DNA from: Mycobacterium sp. JS623
GTDB lineage: Bacteria > Actinomycetota > Actinomycetes > Mycobacteriales > Mycobacteriaceae
Reading direction: 5' to 3'
DNA: 64,000 bases
Assembly: GCF_000328565.1 (NCBI RefSeq)
Contig: NC_019966.1
Location: 5,208,001 to 5,272,000 of the forward strand
The stretch's first letter is position 1, and the number at the start of each line of letters is the position of its first letter. This document shows positions 34,404 to 43,158 of this stretch, piece after piece. The notes beneath the pieces are model-generated. The model did no database searches. It was not told where the DNA came from and saw only the letters and a list, made by a program, of their open reading frames with translations. A program made the position numbers and the translations under genes.

Positions 34404-35910
34404 CGCGGTTGCCGTTGTCGGTCGACCACACGCTGATCGCGGCGCCCAGGGGATCGCCGTCGGACATCAGCGCGACCAGGTCGTCGTCTTCGGTGGTGGC
34501 CATGAACCGGCTGTTGTCGGAGTCGAGGCGGCCGACGATGATGCCGGTGCGGATCGGCCAGTCGTAGCGCACCGAGTAGGTCTCGATGGTCGCGGCGCCG
34601 TCGGGATTTTTTGTCACGGGCACCTTCGGTAGTGCGGCGATCTCTCGCTTCAGCGCCTCGCTGCGGTCGGTGTGCCATTCGACGGGCGCGGTGGAGTAGA
34701 TGCCGACGGAGTACCTGCTCATGATGCCGCCGTTGGCGCCGACGAACCCGAATCGCCCTGGCGTCTGGCGCATTTCGTTCACTGTCTCGGCGATTGCGTG
34801 CAGCGAGTAGCTGTTACCGGGGCCGCCGAAGTACGGCAGGCCGCCTGTCAGCGTCAGCCCGCGCGGATCGTCACCGTCGATGCCGAGGGCCTCGCTGATG
34901 ACGAAGACCGGGAACGGGAAGCAGCTGTAGAGATCGAAGGTGGCGATGTCGTCGACGCCAATCTCAGCCACCCGCAAGGCTTCTCGCACAGCCAGCACCG
35001 ATGCGGGGCTGGCGCCGAGGTCGGCGCGGTCCAGCGTCGCCTGCTCGACCATGTCCGAATGGCCGTGCACGTAGATCCACTTTTCCTTGGGCACGCCTAG
35101 TCGTCGGGCCGCCTCGACGGACATCATGACCGCGGCGGCGCCCTGGTTGACCTGATCGCGTGCGACAAGCAGACGCGGATATGGGTCGCAGATCATCCGG
35201 TTGTCGTCAGTGACGGTGAGGATCTCCTCCACCGAACGCTCAACCGGCGAGGACGAAAACGGGTTCTTCGCAGCCACTTTCGACAGTGGGGCGAAGAGTT
35301 CGGCCATCTCGCGGCGATAGTCGGCGACGCTGAGCCCGAGCCGTGCCCGGCGGGCATTTTCGAGCAGCCCGTACTGAACCGGCGCGCCGGTCAGGCCGTG
35401 CTGAATGGTGTAGTCGTCGATGTAGCTGAAGATCTGATGGCCGCGGTCCTCGAGTTGACCCTCGATGTGCTCCGTGAAATCCGGCTTGTCATCCCGATTG
35501 GCGAAGTAGCGCGCCGTCGACCCCGGCTCGGAGCCCATGATCATCACGACGTCGGCCTCGCCCGCCGCAATCGCGTTGCCAGCCTCAGTCACGAGCTTCT
35601 GCGGGCTTTGTCCCCCGACGGGTTCCAGCACCACGCGCGCGGGATCGCCACCGACGCGTCGCATGACCGATCGTGGATAGTTGTTCGATTTGCCCAACGC
35701 GGCAGGCATCGGTCCTGAGATCTCGAACTGCCGCAGCCCGAAGACTGTGTCGACGGCCATGGCGACTCCGGCAGCGCCGGTGTCCGCCAGCGCCGCCGAC
35801 ACTGCGGCCGCCGCCAGGTCCACCGCCGACATGCCGCGATAGTCGGCGTCGTCGATGCGCTCGGTGAACTGGCCGACCCCGACAACCACCGGAGTGCGCG
35901 GATCGACCAT
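34390..35910 (-). CDS. Thiolase-family acetyl-CoA acetyltransferase
   Basis: A 506-residue protein of the long actinobacterial thiolase-like (acetyl-CoA acetyltransferase/SCP2-like) type, starting MVDPRTPVVVGVGQFTERI. Recognisable parts are VVMIMGSEPGSTARY, NPFSSSPVERSVEEI, PYPRLLVARDQVNQGAA, DLYSCFPFPVFVISEALGI and GGLPYFGGPGNSYSLHAIAE, where the last carries the GGxxxxGGPGxxYS loop of the family. The classical nucleophilic Cys loop is not clear, so activity should not be assumed. AGGAGGT is 5 nt before ATG 35910. A KstR-like box lies 46 bp upstream, hinting at steroid-linked expression. Absent from this place in M. tuberculosis. Confidence 0.82.
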   Translation of the reverse strand: MVDPRTPVVVGVGQFTERIDDADYRGMSAVDLAAAAVSAALADTGAAGVAMAVDTVFGLRQFEISGPMPAALGKSNNYPRSVMRRVGGDPARVVLEPVGGQSPQKLVTEAGNAIAAGEADVVMIMGSEPGSTARYFANRDDKPDFTEHIEGQLEDRGHQIFSYIDDYTIQHGLTGAPVQYGLLENARRARLGLSVADYRREMAELFAPLSKVAAKNPFSSSPVERSVEEILTVTDDNRMICDPYPRLLVARDQVNQGAAAVMMSVEAARRLGVPKEKWIYVHGHSDMVEQATLDRADLGASPASVLAVREALRVAEIGVDDIATFDLYSCFPFPVFVISEALGIDGDDPRGLTLTGGLPYFGGPGNSYSLHAIAETVNEMRQTPGRFGFVGANGGIMSRYSVGIYSTAPVEWHTDRSEALKREIAALPKVPVTKNPDGAATIETYSVRYDWPIRTGIIVGRLDSDNSRFMATTEDDDLVALMSDGDPLGAAISVWSTDNGNRASLA

Positions 35911-35955
35911 TACAGACCTCCTGACACGTGTTAATTCGTCAGGCTAATCGATAAC

Positions 35956-35969
35956 TAGAACGCGTTCCT
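35956..35969. promoter_or_regulatory. KstR-like box TAGAACGCGTTCCT
   Basis: Contains the AACnnGTT core with one outer mismatch to TnnAACnnGTTnnA and lies 46 bp upstream of the thiolase gene. On its own it would be weak evidence; two better matches elsewhere in the window before F420-type oxidoreductases strengthen it. Confidence 0.38.
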
Positions 35970-35999
35970 AATCCTGCGGGCTAGTTCACAACGGAACCT

Positions 36000-36062
36000 C
36001 GCGAGCGTGCACAAAATGTACGCAACCAACGGCGTGTCGGCGTACAGACATGCACGCTCGCG
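36000..36062 (-). terminator. Long two-tier inverted repeat after sucD
   Basis: Outer arms CGCGAGCGTGCA (36000-36011) and TGCACGCTCGCG (36051-36062) are a perfect 12-bp match; inner arms TGTACGC (36017-36023) and GCGTACA (36040-36046) pair over 7 bp. The structure lies 11 bp downstream of the sucD stop and probably ends the sucCD transcript. It belongs to a recurring class of such repeats in this window. Confidence 0.6.
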
Positions 36063-36072
36063 GCGGTTAGGG

Positions 36073-36987
36073 CTACAGGCTCTGCAGGATCTCCCTGGCC
36101 AGGCGCGCGGTCTCCGACGGGGTCTTGCCCACCTTCACCCCCGCAGCCTCGAGGGCTTCCTTCTTGGCCTGCGCGGTGCCTGATGAACCCGACACGATTG
36201 CGCCCGCGTGGCCCATCGTCTTGCCCTCGGGCGCGGTGAATCCCGCGACGTAGCCGACGACCGGCTTGGACACGTTGGCCTTGATGTAGTCGGCGGCACG
36301 CTCCTCGGCGTCGCCGCCGATCTCGCCGATCATCACGATGACCTTGGTGTCGGGGTCCTTCTCGAAGGCCTCGATGGCATCGATGTGCGTGGTACCGATG
36401 ACCGGGTCACCGCCGATGCCGATCGACGTGGTGAAGCCGAAATCGCGCAGCTCGAACATCATCTGGTAGGTGAGCGTGCCGGACTTGGACACCAGCCCGA
36501 TCGGGCCGGGGCCGCTGATGTTGGCGGGCGTGATGCCGACCAGCGACTGGCCGGGCGTGATGATGCCGGGGCAGTTCGGCCCGATGATGCGGGTCTTGGG
36601 GCCCTCCTTGCCACCTTTAGAGAGGTTGTACGCCCACGCATATGCGCTGTCCTGCACCGGAATTCCCTCGGTGATCACGACGAGCAGCGGGATCTCCGCG
36701 TCGATGGCCTCGATGATCGCGTCCTTGGCGAACTTTGGCGGCACGAAGATGATCGACACGTCGGCGCCGGTCTTCTCCATCGCCTCTTTGACGGTGCCGA
36801 ACACCGGCAGCTCGACGTCGTTGCCTTCCTTGTCGACGTGCGACACCGTCGTTCCGGCCTTGCGCGCGTTGACGCCGCCGAGGATCTGGGTGCCGGCCTT
36901 GAGCATCCGCGCGGTGTGCGTGGTGGCCTCGCCGCCCGTGATGCCCTGAACGATGACCTTGCTGTCTGCTGTCAAAAAGATTGCCAT
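36073..36987 (-). CDS. sucD: Succinyl-CoA synthetase alpha subunit
   Basis: TCA-cycle enzyme making succinate and ATP/GTP from succinyl-CoA; the alpha subunit binds CoA and carries the phosphohistidine. The 304-residue protein has the CoA-binding Rossmann N-terminus ([19 protein letters not shown]), [11 protein letters not shown], the [26 protein letters not shown] signature, and active-site H260 in [14 protein letters not shown]. It follows sucC by 10 bp. Corresponds to Rv0952. Confidence 0.97.
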   Translation of the reverse strand: MAIFLTADSKVIVQGITGGEATTHTARMLKAGTQILGGVNARKAGTTVSHVDKEGNDVELPVFGTVKEAMEKTGADVSIIFVPPKFAKDAIIEAIDAEIPLLVVITEGIPVQDSAYAWAYNLSKGGKEGPKTRIIGPNCPGIITPGQSLVGITPANISGPGPIGLVSKSGTLTYQMMFELRDFGFTTSIGIGGDPVIGTTHIDAIEAFEKDPDTKVIVMIGEIGGDAEERAADYIKANVSKPVVGYVAGFTAPEGKTMGHAGAIVSGSSGTAQAKKEALEAAGVKVGKTPSETARLAREILQSL

Positions 36988-36997
36988 TTCAGTCCTT

Positions 36998-38164
36998 TCA
37001 GGCGCTCGCGGCCTTGGCAGCGGCTACGTCGGCGGCCTCGTCCATCGTGCCGACCTCCGTCACCAATGGGTGGTTGGCCTCGGCCAGGATGCGACGGCCC
37101 TCGTCGACGTTGTTGCCGTCGAGCCGGACCACCAGTGGCTTGTTGGCTTCATCGCCAAGGATCTTCAGCGCCTGAACGATGCCGTTGGCGACCGCGTCGC
37201 ACGCGGTGATGCCGCCGAACACGTTCACGAAAACGCTCTTGACCTGAACGTCGTTCAGGATGACGTCGAGGCCTGCGGCCATCACTTCGGCCGAGGCGCC
37301 GCCGCCGATGTCGAGGAAGTTCGCCGGCTTCACGCCACCGTGCTTCTCGCCGGCGTACGCGACGACGTCGAGCGTGGACATCACCAGGCCCGCGCCGTTG
37401 CCGATGATGCCGACCTCACCGTCGAGCTTGACGTAGTTGAGGTCGTTCGCCTTGGCCTTGAGTTCCAGCGGATCGGTGGCGTCGCGGTCCTCGAACTCGA
37501 CGTGGCCGGGCTGGCGGAAGTCGGCATTGGCGTCGAGCGTGACCTTGCCGTCCAGCGCGAGGATCTGGTCGTCCGGCGTACGCACCAATGGGTTCACCTC
37601 GACCAGCGTGGCGTCCTCGGCGACGAAGACCTCCCACAGCTTCTGGATCGTCACGGCCGCTGCGTCCAGCACCTCCGCGGGGAGGTGACCCTGCTCGGCG
37701 ATCGACCGCGCGAACGCCAGGTCGACGCCCTCGACGGCGTTGACCGGCACCTTGGCCAGCCGCTCGGGCTTGGTTGCCGCGACCTCTTCGATCTCCATGC
37801 CACCTTCGACCGAGCACATCGCCAGGTAGGTGCGGTTGGCGCGGTCGAGCAGGAACGAGATGTAGTACTCCTCGGCGATGTCGCTGGCCTCGGCGACCAG
37901 CAGCTTCTTCACGATGTGACCCTTGATGTCCAGGCCGAGGATGTTCTGCGCGTGGGTGAAAGCGTCGTCGGGGGTGGCCGCATATTTCACGCCACCGGCC
38001 TTGCCGCGGCCGCCGGCCTTCACCTGTGCCTTGACCATGACGGGCCGGCCGATTTCTTCGGCGATGGCCTTGGCGCCCTCGGCGGTGTCGGTCACCCGAC
38101 CCGGCGTGGTGGGCACGTTGTGCTTCGCGAACAGCTCTTTCGCTTGGTATTCGAAGAGATCCAT
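36998..38164 (-). CDS. sucC: Succinyl-CoA synthetase beta subunit
   Basis: ATP-grasp subunit that binds nucleotide and succinate; works with SucD. Length 388 is standard. It begins [22 protein letters not shown], contains [16 protein letters not shown] (nucleotide loop), VEVNPLV (metal-binding Glu/Asn), [19 protein letters not shown] and the family signature [13 protein letters not shown] with [10 protein letters not shown]. The promoter would be in the 250-bp gap toward the divergent M23 peptidase gene, where a CRP-like palindrome sits. Corresponds to Rv0951. Confidence 0.97.
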   Translation of the reverse strand: MDLFEYQAKELFAKHNVPTTPGRVTDTAEGAKAIAEEIGRPVMVKAQVKAGGRGKAGGVKYAATPDDAFTHAQNILGLDIKGHIVKKLLVAEASDIAEEYYISFLLDRANRTYLAMCSVEGGMEIEEVAATKPERLAKVPVNAVEGVDLAFARSIAEQGHLPAEVLDAAAVTIQKLWEVFVAEDATLVEVNPLVRTPDDQILALDGKVTLDANADFRQPGHVEFEDRDATDPLELKAKANDLNYVKLDGEVGIIGNGAGLVMSTLDVVAYAGEKHGGVKPANFLDIGGGASAEVMAAGLDVILNDVQVKSVFVNVFGGITACDAVANGIVQALKILGDEANKPLVVRLDGNNVDEGRRILAEANHPLVTEVGTMDEAADVAAAKAASA

Positions 38165-38293
38165 GAACTCACTGTCTCTGTGCGTTGACTTCGAAGGTTT
38201 GCACCCGATGGGCCAGGGGGAACTTTATCCACACGACGTAGCGGCTTCCGAACCGCCTACCGCTCATGTGGTAGATCTCACCGCCGCCCGGCA

Positions 38294-38309
38294 CGTGATA
38301 CAAGTCACA
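38294..38309. promoter_or_regulatory. CRP/Cmr-like site CGTGATACAAGTCACA
   Basis: CGTGA-N6-TCACA matches the CRP-type palindrome at nine of ten half-site positions. It lies between sucC (130 bp from its start) and the M23 peptidase gene (about 105 bp from its start) and so could serve either. CRP in mycobacteria (Rv3676 type) binds GTGA-N6-TCAC sites. Binding is inferred. Confidence 0.55.
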
Positions 38310-38414
38310 ATCGCCCGGCGGAATACTCCCTCGGGTTGCAACCAACATTGGGATTTGGTTAACGTGCCTCTGGTCTAGATCACGTTTCGGTCACGACTCA
38401 AAGGACATTCCAGG

Positions 38415-39494
38415 TTGGCTCGGCATCGTTTGTCTCCAGCTCCCGACGGAGTCTCGACGAACGACCCCTCCAACGGAAATGCTTACGCGGCAGTCAATTA
38501 CGACGCCGCGATCACCGACATCATTCCGTTCAACGAATTTGGCGACCTCGCTGATCTGGAGTTTCGCGAGAACTGTGCGTTCGACCGCGAGTCGCAAGTC
38601 ATCCGCGCGCCTGAGCTCGACGACCTGCACGACACCGACGATCTGGTCCCGCTTCGGCTCGCCGTCCCTTCGAAGTTCCGGCCGGATCCGCGCGAGGAGC
38701 ATCGCTCGTCGCGCGGCTACCGCGACAGCCACACCGACACCAGCGACGGCGTCGACGAGACCGACATCATCGACATCTCCGGCCGCCGGGGTCTGCATCG
38801 CAAGCAGGAAGTGCCCGTCAAGGGCCGGCTGATGGTCGCAGCGATGGCCGTCGGCGCGACCGCGGCCGGCGCGTACACGATGTCGAACGCGTCGGATCAC
38901 AAGAAGCCGACCGAGGCTGTTCTCGCCGCCGACACCTCGACGATGAGCGGTGGACTCGTCACCGGGTCACCGGACGGCATGCAGATCGTCTCCGTCGCCC
39001 CCGCCGCCAACGCGTCGGTGCACGCCGAGGAGGTCACCAAGGCCGCGGCGTTCGCCCAGGAGCGGGCCGAGCGCGAAGCGCGGCTGAACCGGCCGCTGTT
39101 CGTGATGTACACCAAGGGCGTCTTCACCTCCGGCTTCGGCTATCGCTGGGGCGTGCTGCACGCCGGCATCGACATCGCCAACTCGATCGGCACCCCGATC
39201 TACGCGGTCGCCGACGGTGTGGTGATCGACGCGGGCCCGACGGCCGGCTACGGCGCCTGGGTCAAGATCCGGCATGCCGACGGCACCGTGACGCTCTACG
39301 GCCACGTCAACACGTGGTTGGTGAGCAAGGGCGACCGGGTGCTGGCGGGCGATCAGATCGCGACGATGGGCAACCGGGGTAACTCGACTGGTCCGCATTG
39401 CCATTTCGAGGTTCTGATCAACGGCACCAACCGGATCGACCCGGTGCCGTGGCTTGCGCAGCGGGGACTTAGCCCCGGCAGCTACGTTGGCTAG
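38415..39494 (+). CDS. M23-family metallopeptidase (LytM-like) membrane protein
   Basis: Peptidoglycan-hydrolase-like protein of 359 residues. The N-terminal 130 residues are acidic and cytoplasmic; one membrane segment lies at about 138-155 (RLMVAAMAVGATAAGAYTM); the M23 domain occupies about 232-345. Zinc-site motifs are present: HAGIDIAN (H and D) and GPHCHFEV (HxH), with VTLYGHVNTW between. The start is TTG 38415, supported by AAAGGA 8-10 nt upstream. All zinc ligands look intact, so it may be catalytic. Corresponds to Rv0950c. Confidence 0.88.
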   Translation: MARHRLSPAPDGVSTNDPSNGNAYAAVNYDAAITDIIPFNEFGDLADLEFRENCAFDRESQVIRAPELDDLHDTDDLVPLRLAVPSKFRPDPREEHRSSRGYRDSHTDTSDGVDETDIIDISGRRGLHRKQEVPVKGRLMVAAMAVGATAAGAYTMSNASDHKKPTEAVLAADTSTMSGGLVTGSPDGMQIVSVAPAANASVHAEEVTKAAAFAQERAEREARLNRPLFVMYTKGVFTSGFGYRWGVLHAGIDIANSIGTPIYAVADGVVIDAGPTAGYGAWVKIRHADGTVTLYGHVNTWLVSKGDRVLAGDQIATMGNRGNSTGPHCHFEVLINGTNRIDPVPWLAQRGLSPGSYVG

Positions 39495-39496
39495 AT

Positions 39497-40087
39497 GTGA
39501 GCGACGGCCCGTCCGAACCAACCCCTCCCGATCCTCCACGCATCCGACGAAACGGTGGCACGCCGTCGGCGCCGATGCCCGCCGAGTCTGAGCCGCAGAC
39601 CAGCATCATCCGGCGTCATCCGACCGGCGAATTCCTCGCCGTTGCCGACCCGCAGACCAGTTACATCCCGCGAGCCAGGCCAGCCGCAGTGGGTACGCCG
39701 CGGCGGAAGCAAGCCAAGCCGAACACGGCTATCGCGGCGGCCGTCGCCGCAATCCTGACCGGCTGGGCCACCGCCGTCATCGCCGTCGACCTGATCACCG
39801 GCTGGTGGCGATCGGATCGGCTGTTCTGTGTGGCGATCGGATTTCTCACTGCGGTGTCCGCCGCGGCGCTCATCGGCGGGCTGATCGCGCTGCTGCTGCG
39901 GCGGCGAATGGCCAGGCTGCTGATCGGGGTGGGCGCGGTCGTCGCGCTGCTGATCTTCGCTGGCTTGTTCGTCGCGGGAGCCAAACTCTCGCCGGTGGTC
40001 TACGGCATCCCCGTACTGCCCGCCGCGAGCATCCTGCTGGCGCTGCTGCCGTCGACGCGCCACTGGTCGCGCAGCGGGTCAAGCTAG
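39497..40087 (+). CDS. Membrane protein of unknown function
   Basis: A 196-residue protein: a Pro/Arg-rich cytoplasmic N-terminus (1-72) with two similar segments ending in a threonine/serine-tyrosine/isoleucine pattern (PQTSIIRRHPTG and PQTSYIPRARPA), then four likely membrane helices (about 76-100, 108-132, 137-155 and 160-180). GTG 39497 begins 2 bp after the M23 peptidase stop, so the genes are probably co-transcribed. I do not recognise the family; position suggests an envelope role. Confidence 0.68.
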   Translation: MSDGPSEPTPPDPPRIRRNGGTPSAPMPAESEPQTSIIRRHPTGEFLAVADPQTSYIPRARPAAVGTPRRKQAKPNTAIAAAVAAILTGWATAVIAVDLITGWWRSDRLFCVAIGFLTAVSAAALIGGLIALLLRRRMARLLIGVGAVVALLIFAGLFVAGAKLSPVVYGIPVLPAASILLALLPSTRHWSRSGSS

Positions 40088-40148
40088 GCCGTCGCATCTC
40101 AACGTCAGGGCCAAAACGTAGGTTTCGAGCCCGACGCCGGGGCTTGAC

Positions 40149-40209
40149 CGCGAAATTGCAGTTATCGCGGGAAAGTTCGAGTGCACTGCACAACAACTGC
40201 GATCTCGCG
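40149..40209. terminator. Inverted repeat between convergent genes
   Basis: CGCGAAATTGCAGTTAT (40149-40165) and ACAACTGCGATCTCGCG (40193-40209) pair at 14 of 17 positions around a 27-nt loop. It lies in the 224-bp gap between the convergent membrane-protein and uvrD1 genes, as expected for a bidirectional terminator. Confidence 0.5.
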
Positions 40210-40311
40210 AACCAAGCGGCGTCGTTCGGCGCGGCGCGCGCTGCCGTTTACATCGCTTTGTGCCCAGCAATTCGACACCCGCCCCCTGGGAGAGGCACAG
40301 CGGGGGTCGGC

Positions 40312-42624
40312 CTACAGCTTGGACACCGGCGCGTGGTTGTGCATCAGCTTGACCCGCCCGGCACTGCCGAAGTCGATCAGCGACATCGCTGACTCACCGA
40401 CGCCGGACACCTCCTCGACCCGGCCGAGGCCGTACTTGTCGTGGTTGACCCGGTCCCCCGGCTGCAGCACCAGCAGCGGGCGCTTACCTGCCGCTGAGCG
40501 CGTCGGCGACGGGCGCTGCATGCCGAACCTGCCTGCACCGCTGACGGGTGCTGACAGCGACGGTGGCGGCTCGACGCGCCGCCAGTCGATGAGCTCCTGC
40601 GGGATCTCCTTGAGGAACCGGGATTCCGGGTTGAGCATCGGCTGGCCCCACGACGACCGGACCCTGGCCCGGCTGACGTACAGCCGCTGCCTGGCCCTGG
40701 TGATGCCGACGTAGGCCAGCCGCCGCTCTTCGGACAGCTCGGTCGGATCGCCAAGTGCCCGCATGTGCGGGAACATGCCGTCCTCCCAGCCGGTCACGAA
40801 CACCACCGGGAACTCCAGCCCCTTTGCGGTGTGCAGCGTCATCATCGTCACGACACCGGCGCCGTGCTCGGGCAGTTCGTCGGCGTCGGCGACCAGCGAC
40901 ACCCGCTCCAGGAACTGGGCGAGGACGCCGGTGTCGGGAATATCCTCGTCGGTCGGGTCGACTTCACCCATCGCCTGTGCGTTGGCCAGGTCGGTACTGA
41001 ATTCGTGTGCGACGCTGACCAATTCGTTGAGGTTGTCCAGCCGCGCGAGGTCCTGTGGGTCGCTGGAGGATTCCAGCTCGGTCCGATAACCGGTGCGGTC
41101 GAGGACGGCTTCAACGACATTGCCGAGCTCGTCATCCAGCTTGCCACGCAGATCGTCAAGCAGCTCAACGAAACTCGCGATGCACTTCTCCGAGCGGGTG
41201 TTCAGCATCGGCACCTTACCCTCCGCGGCCGCCTGCAGTGCGTCGTTGAAGCTCAGCCCGGTGTTCTCCGCGTACACCGCGACGCATGCCTCGGCGCGAT
41301 CGCCGATGCCGCGGCGCGGTGTGTTCAGGATTCGCCGCATGCTCACCGAGTCACCGGGGTTGTCCAGGACCCGCAGATACGCGACGATGTCGCGGATCTC
41401 CCTGCGTTCGTAGAAGCGAACGCCGCCAACGACTTTGTACGGAATGCCCGCGCGAATGAACACCTCTTCCAGCGCGCGCGACGAGTTGTTGGTGCGGTAG
41501 AAGACGGCGACGTCGTTGTAGGTGATCTCGCCTCTGTCGGCGAGTGCGTCGATCTCCTCGGCGACGAAGCGCGCCTCGTCGTGCTCGTTGTCGGCGACGT
41601 AGCCGACGATGAGCTCGCCCTCCCCGGCGTCGGTCCACAACCGCTTCTCGCGCCGCCCGGCGTTGCGGGAGATCACGGAGTTCGCAGCGCTCAGGATGTT
41701 CTGCGTCGAGCGGTAGTTCTGTTCGAGCAGAATCGTTGTGGCATTGGGGAAGTCGCGTTCGAAGTCCTCGATGTTGCGGATAGTGGCGCCGCGGAACGCG
41801 TAGATCGACTGGTCGGCGTCGCCAACCACGCACAGCTCGGCCGGCGCGACACCGTCCTCGGTCTCGCGACCCACCAGCTCGCGCACCAACACGTACTGCG
41901 CGTGGTTGGTGTCTTGATACTCGTCGACCAGGATGTGCCGGAACCGCCTGCGGTAGTACTGCGCAATTTGCGGAAACGCTTGCAGCACAGCGACTGTCTC
42001 GCCGATCAGGTCATCGAAGTCCAGCGCGTTGGCCGCGCGCAACCGACGCTGATATTCCGCGAACACCTCGGCGATGATCCGCGGCAGATCCTCCATCGCG
42101 TTCGACGCGTCGTAGGCCGCCTGCTCGGGACCAATCAGCTCGTTCTTCAGGTTGGAGATCCCGTTGGCCAGCAACCGCGGCGAGTACCGCTTGGTGTCCA
42201 GCCCCATGTCCTTGCCGATCATCAGCAGCAGCCGCCGCGAGTCGTCGGCGTCGTAGATGGAGAAGTTCGAGTTCAGCCCGGGCAGCAGCGACGCCTGATT
42301 GCGAAGGATCCGCACGCAGGTGGAGTGGAACGTCGACACCCACATCGCGCGGGCCCGCGGGCCGACTAGCTGCACCACGCGCTCGCGCATCTCGGCCGCG
42401 GCTTTGTTGGTGAACGTGATGGCCAGCACCTGGCCGACGCCGACCTCGCGGGCGGCCAGCAAGTAGGCGATCCGCCGCGTCAGCACCGCGGTCTTGCCGG
42501 AGCCAGCGCCGGCGACGATCAGCAGGGGCGTGCCCTCGTGCAGCACTGCATTGCGCTGTTGCGGGTTCAGGCCGTCCAGCAGGGCTTCGGAGTCGGAATT
42601 CAGGTCGGTCACGTGCAAACTCAT
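40312..42624 (-). CDS. uvrD1: ATP-dependent DNA helicase UvrD1/PcrA
   Basis: Superfamily 1A 3'-5' helicase in nucleotide-excision repair; in mycobacteria UvrD1 also works with Ku. All SF1 motifs can be read: LNPQQRNAVLH (Q motif), GAGSGKT at residues 39-45 (Walker A), VDEYQDTN (Walker B), GDADQSIYAFRGA, LEQNYRSTQNIL, MTLHTAKGLEFPVVFVTG and VGITRARQRLYV. Its 770 residues include a C-terminal Tudor-like segment (GDRVNHDKYGLGRVEEVSG, about 725-743) used by PcrA to contact RNA polymerase. Corresponds to Rv0949. Confidence 0.96.
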   Translation of the reverse strand: MSLHVTDLNSDSEALLDGLNPQQRNAVLHEGTPLLIVAGAGSGKTAVLTRRIAYLLAAREVGVGQVLAITFTNKAAAEMRERVVQLVGPRARAMWVSTFHSTCVRILRNQASLLPGLNSNFSIYDADDSRRLLLMIGKDMGLDTKRYSPRLLANGISNLKNELIGPEQAAYDASNAMEDLPRIIAEVFAEYQRRLRAANALDFDDLIGETVAVLQAFPQIAQYYRRRFRHILVDEYQDTNHAQYVLVRELVGRETEDGVAPAELCVVGDADQSIYAFRGATIRNIEDFERDFPNATTILLEQNYRSTQNILSAANSVISRNAGRREKRLWTDAGEGELIVGYVADNEHDEARFVAEEIDALADRGEITYNDVAVFYRTNNSSRALEEVFIRAGIPYKVVGGVRFYERREIRDIVAYLRVLDNPGDSVSMRRILNTPRRGIGDRAEACVAVYAENTGLSFNDALQAAAEGKVPMLNTRSEKCIASFVELLDDLRGKLDDELGNVVEAVLDRTGYRTELESSSDPQDLARLDNLNELVSVAHEFSTDLANAQAMGEVDPTDEDIPDTGVLAQFLERVSLVADADELPEHGAGVVTMMTLHTAKGLEFPVVFVTGWEDGMFPHMRALGDPTELSEERRLAYVGITRARQRLYVSRARVRSSWGQPMLNPESRFLKEIPQELIDWRRVEPPPSLSAPVSGAGRFGMQRPSPTRSAAGKRPLLVLQPGDRVNHDKYGLGRVEEVSGVGESAMSLIDFGSAGRVKLMHNHAPVSKL

Positions 42625-42720
42625 GTCTGCCCCAACTTACCGCCGAGCGGCGACACCCTTTGCGCTGCCACGGCCTCAAATGGCACACTTCTAGACGTGC
42701 TCATCAAGCAGCCTTCGTCG

Positions 42721-42789
42721 ATGCTCTTCGCGCAAGCGGCTCATCGCCGATTTTTTTACGGGTACCGGCCAGCGGTGCCCGTGGTCTAG
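42721..42789 (+). CDS. Putative aromatic leader peptide
   Basis: A 22-codon frame MLFAQAAHRRFFYGYRPAVP followed by VV and TAG, positioned before chorismate mutase. An in-frame GTG at 42697 would lengthen it to 30 codons (adding VLIKQPSS) and could be leaderless: CACACT, fitting the loose mycobacterial -10 pattern nANNNT, ends about 7 nt before it. There is no clear ribosome site for either start, which is the main weakness. The run of aromatic codons encoding the end products of the pathway entered by chorismate mutase is the reason to call it. Confidence 0.42.
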   Translation: MLFAQAAHRRFFYGYRPAVPVV

Positions 42790-42799
42790 CTGCTTCCAA

Positions 42800-42832
42800 G
42801 AGCCCCGCGGTCCGCTTCCGGATCCGGGGCTC
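42800..42832 (+). terminator. GC-rich hairpin in chorismate mutase leader
   Basis: Arms GAGCCCCG (42800-42807) and CGGGGCTC (42825-42832) are perfectly complementary; CGG 42808-42810 and CCG 42818-42820 can extend the stem after a small bulge. The following GTCTCTTTG is only weakly U-rich. Its right arm could also pair with GAGCCC overlapping the chorismate mutase ribosome site (42886-42891), giving a translational variant. Confidence 0.5.
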
Positions 42833-42894
42833 GTCTCTTTGTGTGAGGCCCGAAACCGGATGAGACCGACAACCCACACAACGAGGAGCCCACA

Positions 42895-43158
42895 ATGACT
42901 ATCGAAACGGAACCCGTGGCTGAGATTGATGACCTGCGCCGCGAAATCGACGAGCTCGACGCGGCGATCCTGGCAGCCGTCAAGCGGCGCACCGAGGTAT
43001 CCAAGCTGATCGGCAAGGCCCGGATGGCCTCGGGCGGCACCCGGCTGGTGCACAGCCGCGAGATGAAGGTGATCGAGCGCTACAGCGAGCTCGGCCCCGA
43101 CGGCAAGGACCTCGCGATGCTGCTACTGCGCCTTGGCCGCGGCCGCCTCGGCCACTAG
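42895..43158 (+). CDS. Chorismate mutase (intracellular, AroQ-delta type)
   Basis: Rearranges chorismate to prephenate, the committed step to phenylalanine and tyrosine. The 87-residue all-helical protein has the AroQ pattern IDDLRREIDELDAAILAAVKRRTEVSKLIGKAR and ends LLLRLGRGRLGH, the tail by which the Rv0948c enzyme is recognised and activated on binding DAHP synthase. GAGGAG lies 6 nt before ATG 42895. It is preceded by a 200-bp leader with a candidate aromatic leader peptide. Convergent with the acyltransferase gene, overlapping by 4 bp. Confidence 0.94.
   Translation: MTIETEPVAEIDDLRREIDELDAAILAAVKRRTEVSKLIGKARMASGGTRLVHSREMKVIERYSELGPDGKDLAMLLLRLGRGRLGH

Larger units (their letters stand above)
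42697..42866 (+). promoter_or_regulatory. Putative ribosome-mediated attenuator of chorismate mutase
   Basis: Three elements line up: a short frame ending at TAG 42787-42789 that contains Phe-Phe-Tyr-Gly-Tyr (42751-42765); a 10-bp hairpin (42758-42767 with 42773-42782, loop GCCAG, one G-U pair) whose left arm begins in the first Tyr codon; and a GC-rich terminator-like hairpin (GAGCCCCG 42800-42807, CGGGGCTC 42825-42832, with an inner CGG/CCG pair) followed by GTCTCTTTG. The chorismate mutase ATG is 62 bp on. Stalling at aromatic codons could thus decide termination. A further stem, GTCTC 42833-42837 with GAGAC 42862-42866, could compete. Not demonstrated. Confidence 0.55.

Noticed and set aside
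36953..38188. 411-codon plus-strand frame opposite sucC
   Set aside because: Mirror of sucC codon structure; sucC is unambiguous.
40765..42369. 534-codon plus-strand frame opposite uvrD1
   Set aside because: All helicase motifs are on the other strand; this frame shows no domain.
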